A stretch of DNA of 64,000 bases from UBA7960 sp964624065 (GTDB lineage: Bacteria; Bacteroidota; Bacteroidia; Bacteroidales; UBA7960): NCBI GenBank assembly GCA_964624065.1, contig CAZUWF010000001.1, positions 151,149 to 215,148 of the forward strand, in the 5' to 3' direction. Both the position numbers and the translations under genes were made by a program. A model generated the notes under the pieces. That model made no database searches, was not told the DNA's origin, and worked only from the letters and a program-made list of their open reading frames with translations. Each line of letters begins with the position of its first letter. Position 1 is the stretch's first letter. Shown here piece by piece: positions 34,782 to 42,366 of this stretch.

Positions 34782-36107
34782 CTAAACCCCGCTGAAATCC
34801 ACATCGGCAAATACCATTGTGGGGCTTTGCAACGATGAGTAAAGGTAAGGATCGTTCCCGTTTTCCTTTAGGTTTTTGAAAAGCGTCAAAAGGTTGCCCG
34901 AAACGTTCATTTCGTTGACAGCCCTGACAACTTTGCCGTTTTCGATTAGCTGACCTGCAATCCCGAAAGAAAAGTCACCGGTGGTGGAGTTGGCGTTGCC
35001 TCCCGAAAAAGAATTCACCAGGATTGCTTTTTCCTGTGCTGCAATAATTTCCTCCTGACTTCGGTTGCCAAGCGACAGGATCAAGTTTGAGGTTGAGCCC
35101 CCATTGGGTGTAATGCCAAGTTTACGGCCGTAGTAATTGTCAACCAGGTAGGTTTTGAGAACTCCCTGGTCAATGATAGTGCGCTTTCGGGCTGCAATTC
35201 CCTCACCGTCGAAAAGCCTTGAGGCCATGCCTCTCTTTATGTGTGGGTTGTCTGTGATGGTCAATAGTTCAGAGGCAATAGGCTTGTCAATCATATCTAT
35301 CAAGAAAGAGTTTTTTTGCTGGATGTTTCTGGCCGAAATTGGACCAAGAAGCCTTGAAAGTATGTTTCCAACCACCGTATTGTCGAGAATCAAGGTGTAC
35401 TTGCCCGTGGGTGCAGGGGCTTGTCCCAGTTGCCTCAGGGTGTTGTGGATTGTTCTTTCTGCAATTTTGGCTGGTTGGTGCATTTGATCAAAGAATCGGT
35501 GTCCCATCCAGAAGCTTCCGGAAGGTCGTGAGCCATTGTCTAGTACCGACAAAGAGGCGCTGATGCTAAAAAAGGTTCCGGCTGTCATTCCGGCAAATCC
35601 GTTGCTGTGAACCCTAACCCCCTCAGAGGAGCTGTCGCTAAAACTTCCTGAGGTCGAAAGAACCTCAACTTTGCTCCCAACATTCCTGGCCAAACGCTCT
35701 GTTTCCATAGCCCTTCCAACCCTTTGTTCGGGTGTTACCGAGTCATGCTTGGGGTCAACCAAATCAAGGTCAAACGTCAAATCATTGGGGTACAACCCGG
35801 GGTCAGTTAGTGCCCGGTCTTTATCGGGTGCAAGGTGTTTGGTGGCTGCAACAGCCTCGGCTATAAACCGTTCTAGCTGGTTTTTGTGCAGGTTGTTGGT
35901 TGAGTGGCTCGAGAACTTTCCGTATGCAAAAATTTGAATGGAAAGGTTGTTGTCGGTTGATTCTTTTATGGTCTCAACCTTTTGTTCCCTAACCTCCACC
36001 TCCACCGCTCGAGACCTGCTAATGGAGACCGCCGCCTGATTGGCACCTTTTTTAAGTGCAAGGTTGATAGCCCAATTTGCCAAATCTATACGTTCATTGT
36101 TGTTCAT
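34782..36107 (-). CDS. tldE: TldE (PmbA)-type modulator of the TldD metalloprotease
   Basis: A 441-residue protein of the TldD/PmbA family without the HExxxH zinc motif, which marks it as the TldE/PmbA partner. Typical regions are IQIFAYGKFSSHSTNN near residue 55 and the C-terminal FSGGNANSTTGDFSFGIAGQLIENGKVV. In E. coli, TldD and TldE form a heterodimer that trims unfolded peptides and matures microcin B17. No signal peptide is visible, in contrast to the tldD product encoded just upstream (63 bases). The gene is second in the operon and ends at the shared terminator. Confidence 0.93.
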   Translation of the reverse strand: MNNNERIDLANWAINLALKKGANQAAVSISRSRAVEVEVREQKVETIKESTDNNLSIQIFAYGKFSSHSTNNLHKNQLERFIAEAVAATKHLAPDKDRALTDPGLYPNDLTFDLDLVDPKHDSVTPEQRVGRAMETERLARNVGSKVEVLSTSGSFSDSSSEGVRVHSNGFAGMTAGTFFSISASLSVLDNGSRPSGSFWMGHRFFDQMHQPAKIAERTIHNTLRQLGQAPAPTGKYTLILDNTVVGNILSRLLGPISARNIQQKNSFLIDMIDKPIASELLTITDNPHIKRGMASRLFDGEGIAARKRTIIDQGVLKTYLVDNYYGRKLGITPNGGSTSNLILSLGNRSQEEIIAAQEKAILVNSFSGGNANSTTGDFSFGIAGQLIENGKVVRAVNEMNVSGNLLTLFKNLKENGNDPYLYSSLQSPTMVFADVDFSGV

Positions 36108-36170
36108 CTTATCGTGATTGTTTTGTGTTCTCTTTCGAAAAATTGTGTCCTAATTCGTAAAATGGAAGTG

Positions 36171-37715
36171 CTATGCATTGCGTCCGCCAACGGTTATTGA
36201 CGAGACCTTGACAGTTGGTTGGCCCATGGAGGCAGGAACACCTTGTCCGGCTTTTCCGCAGGTCCAGCCACCTTCCGACATTTCCATATCGTTGCCCACC
36301 ATAACTATGTCTTCGAGCACCTTTGGACCGTTTCCTATAATGTTAACATCCTTTATGGGTGCCGTAAGTTTTCCGTTTTCGATAAGGTAACCTTGCTTTA
36401 TGAAGAAAGTAAAGTCGCCCGGGCCAATCTTTACCTGCCCGCCTGAGAATGTTTCGGCATATATACCGTATTGAACCGATTCTATGATCTCTTGCTTGTG
36501 GTGTGGTCCATCAAGCATGTAGGTGTTTCGCATACGCGGAAGGGGCACGTGCTTGAAAGATTCCCTGCGCCCGCTGCCGGTAGGTTTTACACCGTAATGT
36601 TTTGCCGATATGCGATCGTGCAAGTATGATGTAAGAATCCCGTTCTCAACCAAAACCGTTTTCTGGGTGGGATTTCCCTCATCGTCAATATTTATTGAAC
36701 CACGCATGTTAGGAACGGTTGCATCGTCAACCACCGTTACGAAATTCTCGGCAACCTTCTTGCCGATTTTGTCGCTAAATATTGACTCTCCACGGCGATT
36801 AAAGTCGGCTTCGATCCCGTGACCAATGGCTTCGTGGAGCAAAATGCCCGAACTTCCGGCCGCCATAACCATAGGCATTTGACCCGCCTTGGGGGTTACT
36901 GCATCGAACAACAAAATAGTTCCCTCAACCGAGCGCCTGGCAATTTTGTCAAGGTTCTCCGTCGAAATCAAACTGATGTCGTCGCGTGCAGAAATGTTGT
37001 ACCCGTTTGATTCAATGCGTCCGTTTTGCTGGGCAACGCAGTTGGCACCAATTGAAACCATTGGCTGGTAATCTCCCACCATAACACCTTCGGAGTTGGC
37101 AAAAAGTATGAACGAGGTATTGTCGGAGAAGAACACGGTGGTTTTGATCACCCTTGGGTCAAGGGCAAAGGTCTTGTCGTTTATGGCCTGCAACCAAGGA
37201 ATCTTGCTGTTAATGCTAACTTCCTCCCAAGGGGTTTGTATCTTGTAATAGCTTGGCTTTACCCTTTCTTTCAAGGCAACAGGCTTGCTTGTTACACGGC
37301 CGGTAGCAATGTTGGCTGCTGTTCTGGCTGCCGAAATCATTGAGCTTAACGTAATGTCTTCGGTGTATGAATAACCAGTTTGCTCACCTTTAAGAACCCT
37401 TATTCCAACCCCAAAGCTTACATTGGATGATGCTCGGTTAACGCTTTTATCTTCAAGCCCTATGGAGTTTGAGATTGAATGCTGGAAGTACAAATCGCAG
37501 TAATCGCCACCTCTGGAAAGTCCAACGGCCAAAACTTCAAGTATTTGGGTCCTGGTTACTCCAAAGTGGTCGAGGTAATCGTTAATTTTAAAATCCATTG
37601 GTTTTTGGGGTTTTTCAAAATGTAAGCCACTAACCAATTTTGGCAGCACCATTGCACCGGCAAGGGCTACCCCTCCAGTTTTTAGGAAGTCTCGTCGGTT
37701 GAACTTTTTATCCAT
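36171..37715 (-). CDS. tldD: TldD-type zinc metalloprotease with Tat signal
   Basis: A 514-residue protein. The zinc motif HEAIGH (His294, Glu295, His299) in ILLHEAIGHGIEAD and a C-terminal WTCGKAGQG cysteine (the further zinc ligand in TldD) identify the catalytic partner. The N-terminus has RRDFLK at residues 7-12, then a hydrophobic stretch ending LVSG: a twin-arginine signal, implying export in folded form. The E. coli enzyme is cytoplasmic, so this is unusual beside a signal-less TldE. It is first in the tldD-tldE operon and divergent from the Cys-rich gene (72 bases). Confidence 0.94.
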   Translation of the reverse strand: MDKKFNRRDFLKTGGVALAGAMVLPKLVSGLHFEKPQKPMDFKINDYLDHFGVTRTQILEVLAVGLSRGGDYCDLYFQHSISNSIGLEDKSVNRASSNVSFGVGIRVLKGEQTGYSYTEDITLSSMISAARTAANIATGRVTSKPVALKERVKPSYYKIQTPWEEVSINSKIPWLQAINDKTFALDPRVIKTTVFFSDNTSFILFANSEGVMVGDYQPMVSIGANCVAQQNGRIESNGYNISARDDISLISTENLDKIARRSVEGTILLFDAVTPKAGQMPMVMAAGSSGILLHEAIGHGIEADFNRRGESIFSDKIGKKVAENFVTVVDDATVPNMRGSINIDDEGNPTQKTVLVENGILTSYLHDRISAKHYGVKPTGSGRRESFKHVPLPRMRNTYMLDGPHHKQEIIESVQYGIYAETFSGGQVKIGPGDFTFFIKQGYLIENGKLTAPIKDVNIIGNGPKVLEDIVMVGNDMEMSEGGWTCGKAGQGVPASMGQPTVKVSSITVGGRNA

Positions 37716-37718
37716 TTT

Positions 37719-37750
37719 TTTGTTTTTGTGTTGTAAAAGCAGTAATTTTG
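37719..37750 (+). promoter_or_regulatory. Promoter of the Cys-rich gene 37788
   Basis: TTTG (37719-37722), a 20-base spacer and TAATTTTG (37743-37750) are exact matches at the best spacing. The ATG at 37788 lies 37 bases after the -7 box. Confidence 0.7.
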
Positions 37751-37787
37751 CCTGCTAAAATACAACCTTTTTCGATATTTTGCCACA

Positions 37788-38258
37788 ATGAACCAACTCT
37801 TTAGGTATTTTTTAACATTTGTTGCCACAGTTGCAATCTTGTTGCCTTCCTTGGGGTTCGTGGTTGTAAAGCATACTTGCAAAACTTGCGATACCGTTGA
37901 GTTTCATCTGTTTGATAAGGGGAATTGCTCTGCCTGCAAGATGGAAGAAACATCCGAAAATATTTCCTCTTGCTGTGATGCCGAAAGTTCAAAAGGCACT
38001 TGTGGTGTTGGTCACCAAAATGATTCCTGCTGCATTTTTGAAATAACCCAACCTAGTGTTGATGCCTATATCATTCCGGTAAAAGTATCAGGCGGGTTTC
38101 ATTTAGAGCCTGCTATAATGCCATTAGGCCTTTTTGGAAATATCGAAACCGAGAAAAGTTTCTCGTCAACAATTAACTACGAAGATCCCCCAACTAACTT
38201 CCTTACCGGGATCGACTTTCTTTTCTTCATTAATCAACTGAAGATTCCTGTTTCTTAG
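37788..38258 (+). CDS. Small Cys-rich exported protein, HYC_CC_PP type
   Basis: A 156-residue protein with a signal peptide or anchor (residues 8-27), followed by nine cysteines: HTCKTC (31, 34), CSAC (47, 50), CC (62-63), TC (72) and CC (81-82). A PP pair comes later (EDPPTN). The pattern His-Cys...CC...PP fits a Bacteroidota-only family (HYC_CC_PP) of unknown function, found near metal-related receptors. The cysteines suggest metal binding, perhaps copper, or disulfides in the periplasm. It has its own promoter and precedes a TonB-dependent receptor by 195 bases. Confidence 0.7.
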   Translation: MNQLFRYFLTFVATVAILLPSLGFVVVKHTCKTCDTVEFHLFDKGNCSACKMEETSENISSCCDAESSKGTCGVGHQNDSCCIFEITQPSVDAYIIPVKVSGGFHLEPAIMPLGLFGNIETEKSFSSTINYEDPPTNFLTGIDFLFFINQLKIPVS

Positions 38259-38277
38259 GTTTTAATCCCCGAACCCC

Positions 38278-38322
38278 TAAAGGCGTGGGCTGTGACAGGC
38301 GTTGCCTTCAATGCCACCTTTA
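38278..38322 (+). promoter_or_regulatory. Structured spacer before the receptor gene 38454
   Basis: TAAAGG-cg-TGG (38278-38288) pairs with CCACCTTTA (38314-38322), leaving a 2-base bulge. Inside it is a second hairpin, AGGC-gtt-GCCT (38297-38307). This nested structure lies in the 195-base gap after the Cys-rich gene. No long T-tract follows, so a plain terminator is unlikely; processing or attenuation is possible. Confidence 0.4.
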
Positions 38323-38453
38323 AATCACTTAATTCTCTGACTAAGCTGAGGAAAGTCGGGTTCTATTTAAAGTCCAATTGGAGGACATTGGGGTAAAATT
38401 CCTTAAAAAAAATTCGAAAGTGCCACGCGCACAAATCTTAAACCAGTTGAAAA

Positions 38454-40706
38454 ATGAAATCAAAAATTAAAATCATGATATTAATCGTTTCCTTTTTGCC
38501 TGCATGGGCGCTTGGGCAAGGAACAAAAGTTAGGGGTTCGGTTTTCGAATCGGTTACCCAAGGTAGTGCTAAGACTCTGGAGCCATTGTATGGTGCCAAT
38601 GTGTTTTGGCTTGGTACAACCATTGGGATGGCAACCGGGCATGATGGTCGTTTTGAAGTAGAAAAACCAAAAACGTTCCCGGCTCAGCTTGTGGTAAGCT
38701 ATGTGGGTTATCAGTCAGATACAATTCAGGTAGTTGGTGTCAGTCAGGAACTCAAAATAGTACTTTCCGCTGCGAGTCAGCTGGATGAGGTGGTGGTAAC
38801 AGCCAGGGAACTGGGCACCCACTTTTCGTCAATGGAGCCCATTTTAACTCAAGTACTTACCGAGGCGGAGTTCAAACGTGCTGCCTGCTGCAATCTTTCA
38901 GAAGCCTTTGAAACAAATGCCTCGGTAGATGTTACGTTTAGCGATGCCGTAACTGGAGCGAAACAGATACAGCTTCTTGGGCTGGCAGGTGTTTACGGAC
39001 AAATTCTTACAGAAAATATGCCAATCATGCGAGGACTGGCACAACCCTTTGGACTTACCTACACGCCCGGTCCTTGGCTCGAGTCAATTCAGGTTTCGAA
39101 GGGTAGCGCTAGCGTGGTTAATGGTTACGAATCAATAACCGGACAGATAAACGTGGAGCTTCACAAGCCTGAGAAGACCGATCGATTTTTCTTAAATCTC
39201 TTTGCAAACGACAACGCCAGGCTAGAGGGCACAATGAGATTTGCCGGAAGTCTTGGCAAAAGGTGGGATGGGCTGTTAATGGTTCATGGTGAGATGCTGG
39301 ATAAAAAGGTTGACCACAATGGTAACGGGTTCCTTGATGATCCCCTGGTTCGAAAGGTAAACGCACTCAACAGATACAGGTTTTTCGTGCCTGGAGTGGT
39401 GGAATCGCAATTTGGTTTTAGGATTCTTTCCGAAAAGAGGGAAGGAGGGCAAATGCGTTTCTTTGAAACAGACCAGCCTGCAGGGTCTTCGCAGTATTAC
39501 GGTATAGGGGTTAACACCAACCGCTACGAGGCTTTTGCACGGACTGGATTTTTCTTTCGCAATATGCCAAATGCCAGCTTGGGTACCCAGTTGCAATTTT
39601 CTTACCACGACCACGATTCCCATTACGGAAATACCAACTATGGCGGATCACAGAAAATATTCTACGGTAACGTGCTTTTTGAAAACACCCTTTCCCAAAA
39701 CTCAAGCCACTCTTACACCGTAGGCGCTAGCCTTATGTATGATGATTTGAACGAAACCTTGGGCGCGAGCCAATTTGACCGCCGCGAGGTGGTTCCCGGT
39801 GTTTTTGCGCAACTAACCCTCAATGCACTGCAAAACGATCTCTCGGTAATTCTAGGAGGCAGGGTTGACTTTCACAACCTTTTTGGCACTTTTGTAACTC
39901 CGCGACTTCACGCACGATACAGCTTGGGCAATAACACCACTATCAGGACATCGTTGGGTAAGGGCCTTAGGAACCCAAGCCCAATTGCCGAAAATGCTGG
40001 CCTTCTGGCAAGCAGTAGGGCAATACGGCTGGGCAACGACATTGAGCCGGAAAAAGCTTGGAACTTTGGTGGAAGTTTCTCGCAAAAGTTCAGGGCCCTT
40101 GGCAGGGATGCCTCCTTTACTGCCGACTTCTACCGCACCGAGTTTCAAAACAAATTGGTGGTTGATGCTGAAACAAATCCTGCCGAAGTAAGGTTCACCA
40201 ACCTTGAGGGAAAGGCCTTCGCCAACAACTACCAGGTAGAACTCACCCTCGAGCCCTTAAAAAGGTTTGAACTACTTGCTGCTTTTAGATATACCGAAAG
40301 CAGGGTTACGATTAATAACCAGCTTGTGGAGCAACCTTTAGTACCCAGGTACAAAGGTTTGTTGTCAGGTTCCCTTTCTACTTCGAACAACAAATGGCAG
40401 TTTGACCTCACGGCACAATTAAACGGACCAATTAGAGTGCTTGCATTTCCTGATAATAAGTTCGACCCAATGCTTGGCTCAGGTGGACTTTCACCGGTTT
40501 ATGTCTACTTGCTCGGGCAAGTAACATATCGTTCGGGGTTGTTCGACATTTACCTTGGCAGCGAAAACATTACAAACTACAAGCAACACCATCCCATCCA
40601 TGGTGCATCCGATCCTTTTGGTCCTAGCTTCGATGCCTCAATGGTTTGGGGTCCGGTAATGGGCAGGAAGATTTATGCCGGTATGCGGATGGCTATAGGA
40701 AGGTAG
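38454..40706 (+). CDS. TonB-dependent receptor of the Cys-Cys type
   Basis: A 750-residue outer-membrane receptor. The signal peptide ends at WALGQ (residue 22). The carboxypeptidase-regulatory-like domain covers residues 25-110. The plug begins with KRAACCNLSEAFETN (Cys145-Cys146), followed by the strongly conserved IQLLGLAGVYGQIL stretch, and the barrel ends MRMAIGR. Receptors with this CC plug are, from general experience, often near copper or other heavy-metal genes. The upstream Cys-rich protein fits. The DAVTGAK in the plug resembles a flavinylation motif but has Lys at the end. It is related to the receptor at 44758-47016 and followed by a strong terminator. Confidence 0.9.
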   Translation: MKSKIKIMILIVSFLPAWALGQGTKVRGSVFESVTQGSAKTLEPLYGANVFWLGTTIGMATGHDGRFEVEKPKTFPAQLVVSYVGYQSDTIQVVGVSQELKIVLSAASQLDEVVVTARELGTHFSSMEPILTQVLTEAEFKRAACCNLSEAFETNASVDVTFSDAVTGAKQIQLLGLAGVYGQILTENMPIMRGLAQPFGLTYTPGPWLESIQVSKGSASVVNGYESITGQINVELHKPEKTDRFFLNLFANDNARLEGTMRFAGSLGKRWDGLLMVHGEMLDKKVDHNGNGFLDDPLVRKVNALNRYRFFVPGVVESQFGFRILSEKREGGQMRFFETDQPAGSSQYYGIGVNTNRYEAFARTGFFFRNMPNASLGTQLQFSYHDHDSHYGNTNYGGSQKIFYGNVLFENTLSQNSSHSYTVGASLMYDDLNETLGASQFDRREVVPGVFAQLTLNALQNDLSVILGGRVDFHNLFGTFVTPRLHARYSLGNNTTIRTSLGKGLRNPSPIAENAGLLASSRAIRLGNDIEPEKAWNFGGSFSQKFRALGRDASFTADFYRTEFQNKLVVDAETNPAEVRFTNLEGKAFANNYQVELTLEPLKRFELLAAFRYTESRVTINNQLVEQPLVPRYKGLLSGSLSTSNNKWQFDLTAQLNGPIRVLAFPDNKFDPMLGSGGLSPVYVYLLGQVTYRSGLFDIYLGSENITNYKQHHPIHGASDPFGPSFDASMVWGPVMGRKIYAGMRMAIGR

Positions 40707-41052
40707 GAGGATGTGATGAGGTGATTATGCGGGTGATATGATGATAAGGAAAATAGCATTGGTTGTACTTGGTGTCAATTGCACTTTGGTGTTTGACTTT
40801 GCCTTTATTTATATGTAATTGGCTTTTTACAATTTTAGCAAACAGGGAGGCATACCGAATAAGTCAAAACCAAAAATCAACACCTACTGAAGAGTTTTTT
40901 GTAAAATTCTTCAGTAGGTGTTTTTTCTTCCTTCGTAAAAAATTTGCCATAAATTGAGTCTGTTTTTATCATTGGGAGGTTGGCAAATCCTCTCGAAGGT
41001 AGTGTGTAACCTTAAAGGGTGCTGATTCGGTATGGTGCTGGAGGCGCATGAA
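40707..41052. other. Gap after the Cys-Cys receptor
   Basis: It contains the low-complexity 12-mer GATGAGGTGATT (40715-40726), which recurs at 63829-63840, then the terminator, then sequence leading into the decayed ATPase gene. A 64-codon frame at 40763-40957 crosses the terminator hairpin and is not credible as a gene. Confidence 0.5.
40879..40926 (+). terminator. Strong rho-independent terminator after receptor 38454
   Basis: AACACCTACTGAAGA (40879-40893), a 14-base loop and its exact reverse complement (40908-40922), then a TTTT run. The perfect 15-bp stem lies 173 bases after the receptor stop. Confidence 0.88.
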
Positions 41053-42000
41053 AAATTGAACTAATAAAGAAGGAACTTGAATGTTGGGCGATTGATGATT
41101 ACCTTCTCTTGAATGGCGACGATTCAAAAGCCGGAAAATTGCTTGCCCAAAGCAGTACGGTCAATAGGGCCAACCTTTTTGTCCAAATGAAGTTTCTTGT
41201 AATTGATGAGGTGCAGCGGATTCCCGAAATTGTGACCAAGTTGAACCTGAGTGTTGATTCTTTTCCAAATTTAAGAGTAATTTCCTCCCGTTCTTCGGGG
41301 TTTGATTTGATCCAAAAAATTAACGAGCCACTTACTGGGCGGTCGAGTGTATTGCGCCTGTTCCATTTTGATCAACTTGAGCTTTCGGACTACGAAAATA
41401 ATTTACAAACTAGAGAATGTGGAGGAAAGATTGGTTTTGGGGTCTTTAACGGAGCTTGAGGGTTTAAAAACCTGGGATGAAAAAAACAAAATACCACGAA
41501 GGCTCGGTTAGCCGATACCTGATGCTTGACATATTTGAGTGCGAGGTAATTAGGAAAGCGGAAAAGTTGATTGATTTACTGCATTTGATTGCCCTGCATG
41601 TAGGTCAAGAGGCAAAAACCGACGAGATTCCGTCAAGCCCAAATGGCATTAGTCGCACCATTTTGGAGGTTTATCCTAAGTTTTCTTCAAAAGTTAATGT
41701 GTATATCAGGTGAAAAGCTTTTACGCTAACCACATAAGGGAGTTTACTAAATATGCCAAATGGTATTTTTAGGACATTGGGGTGCGAAACGCGATAATAC
41801 GAAACTCCGACAGGCTTAATATTCGATACCGTGGTGGAGGGATGCGGGAGAATTATTTGTTTTCAGAAAGATTAAAGTTCAATTCTTACAACAACCGATA
41901 TGCAAATACGTGCTTTTGGAGAACCTATGACCATCAAGAAATTGATTTGGTTGAAGAAAAGTCGGCCGAATTTCGGTTTCGAAATATAATGTAGGCAAGG
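41053..42000 (+). pseudogene. Decayed AAA_14/DUF4143 ATPase gene
   Basis: Pieces of one ATPase appear in order but in different frames. DYLLLNGDD and KFLVIDEVQRIPEI (Walker B region) with SFPNLRVI...KINEPLTGR come from frame 41109-41459. ENVEERLVLGSLTELEG continues in another frame near 41410-41480. LLHLIALHVGQEA (DUF4143 winged helix) is in 41477-41713, and GVRNAIIRNSDRLNIR...FWRTYDHQEIDLVEE is at 41780-41994. At least three frameshifts and a stop (within KWYF*D) break it, and the Walker A region is missing. Such ATPases are common, mobile and of uncertain function. There is no evidence of expression. Confidence 0.9.
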
Positions 42001-42331
42001 GCGTTGGTTGGGGGTTCCCTAGGGTGCCAAAAACTTAAGCGGATGCAAGATTCCAGGCATTAAACCAAGGAACCTATATGGCTTAAAAAATTGAAGCCGG
42101 TCGAAAAAGCTTTAATGCACGGAAAGTACCACAAGCCCTGCAAGAGAACTTTGACCCTTAGATTTCGCACGGTATGACAAATGGGAAGTTGAAAACCCTC
42201 TCGGTCCTAACCCTCCCTAGTTGGTACGGTAGGTATAATATGGGAAAAAAGGATTATAATCTACGCTCAAATTCGCTTTTAGTGGACTGATTACTTAACA
42301 GTTGAACCTGTTGTAAATTTCAAAAATTGTA
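42001..42331. other. Gap between the pseudogene and uvrC
   Basis: The first part may be the faded C-terminus of the ATPase. From about 42120 nothing recognisable is seen: no repeats, RNA or small gene. The end leads into the uvrC palindrome and promoter. Confidence 0.5.
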
Positions 42332-42347
42332 ATTAACCCGGGTTAAT
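42332..42347. promoter_or_regulatory. 16-base perfect palindrome at the uvrC promoter
   Basis: ATTAACCCGGGTTAAT is a perfect palindrome. It sits 8 bases upstream of the -7 box, at the place of the -33 box, for which no TTTG is present. It is a candidate operator or activator site for uvrC. Confidence 0.6.
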
Positions 42348-42355
42348 AAAAATAG

Positions 42356-42363
42356 TACTTTTG
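42356..42363 (+). promoter_or_regulatory. -7 box of uvrC
   Basis: TACTTTTG is an exact -7 box. Transcription would begin about 42368-42370, practically at the GTG start codon (42367), so the mRNA would be leaderless or nearly so. Confidence 0.5.
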
Positions 42364-42366
42364 ACC

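Noticed and set aside
38454..40706. DAVTGAK in the first Cys-Cys receptor as a flavinylation site
   Set aside because: The acceptor Thr is replaced by Lys, so ApbE could not attach FMN. It is a normal conserved plug motif of this receptor type.
40763..40957. 64-codon frame after the first Cys-Cys receptor
   Set aside because: It runs through the perfect 15-bp terminator hairpin and has no promoter. The hydrophobic content comes from T-rich sequence.
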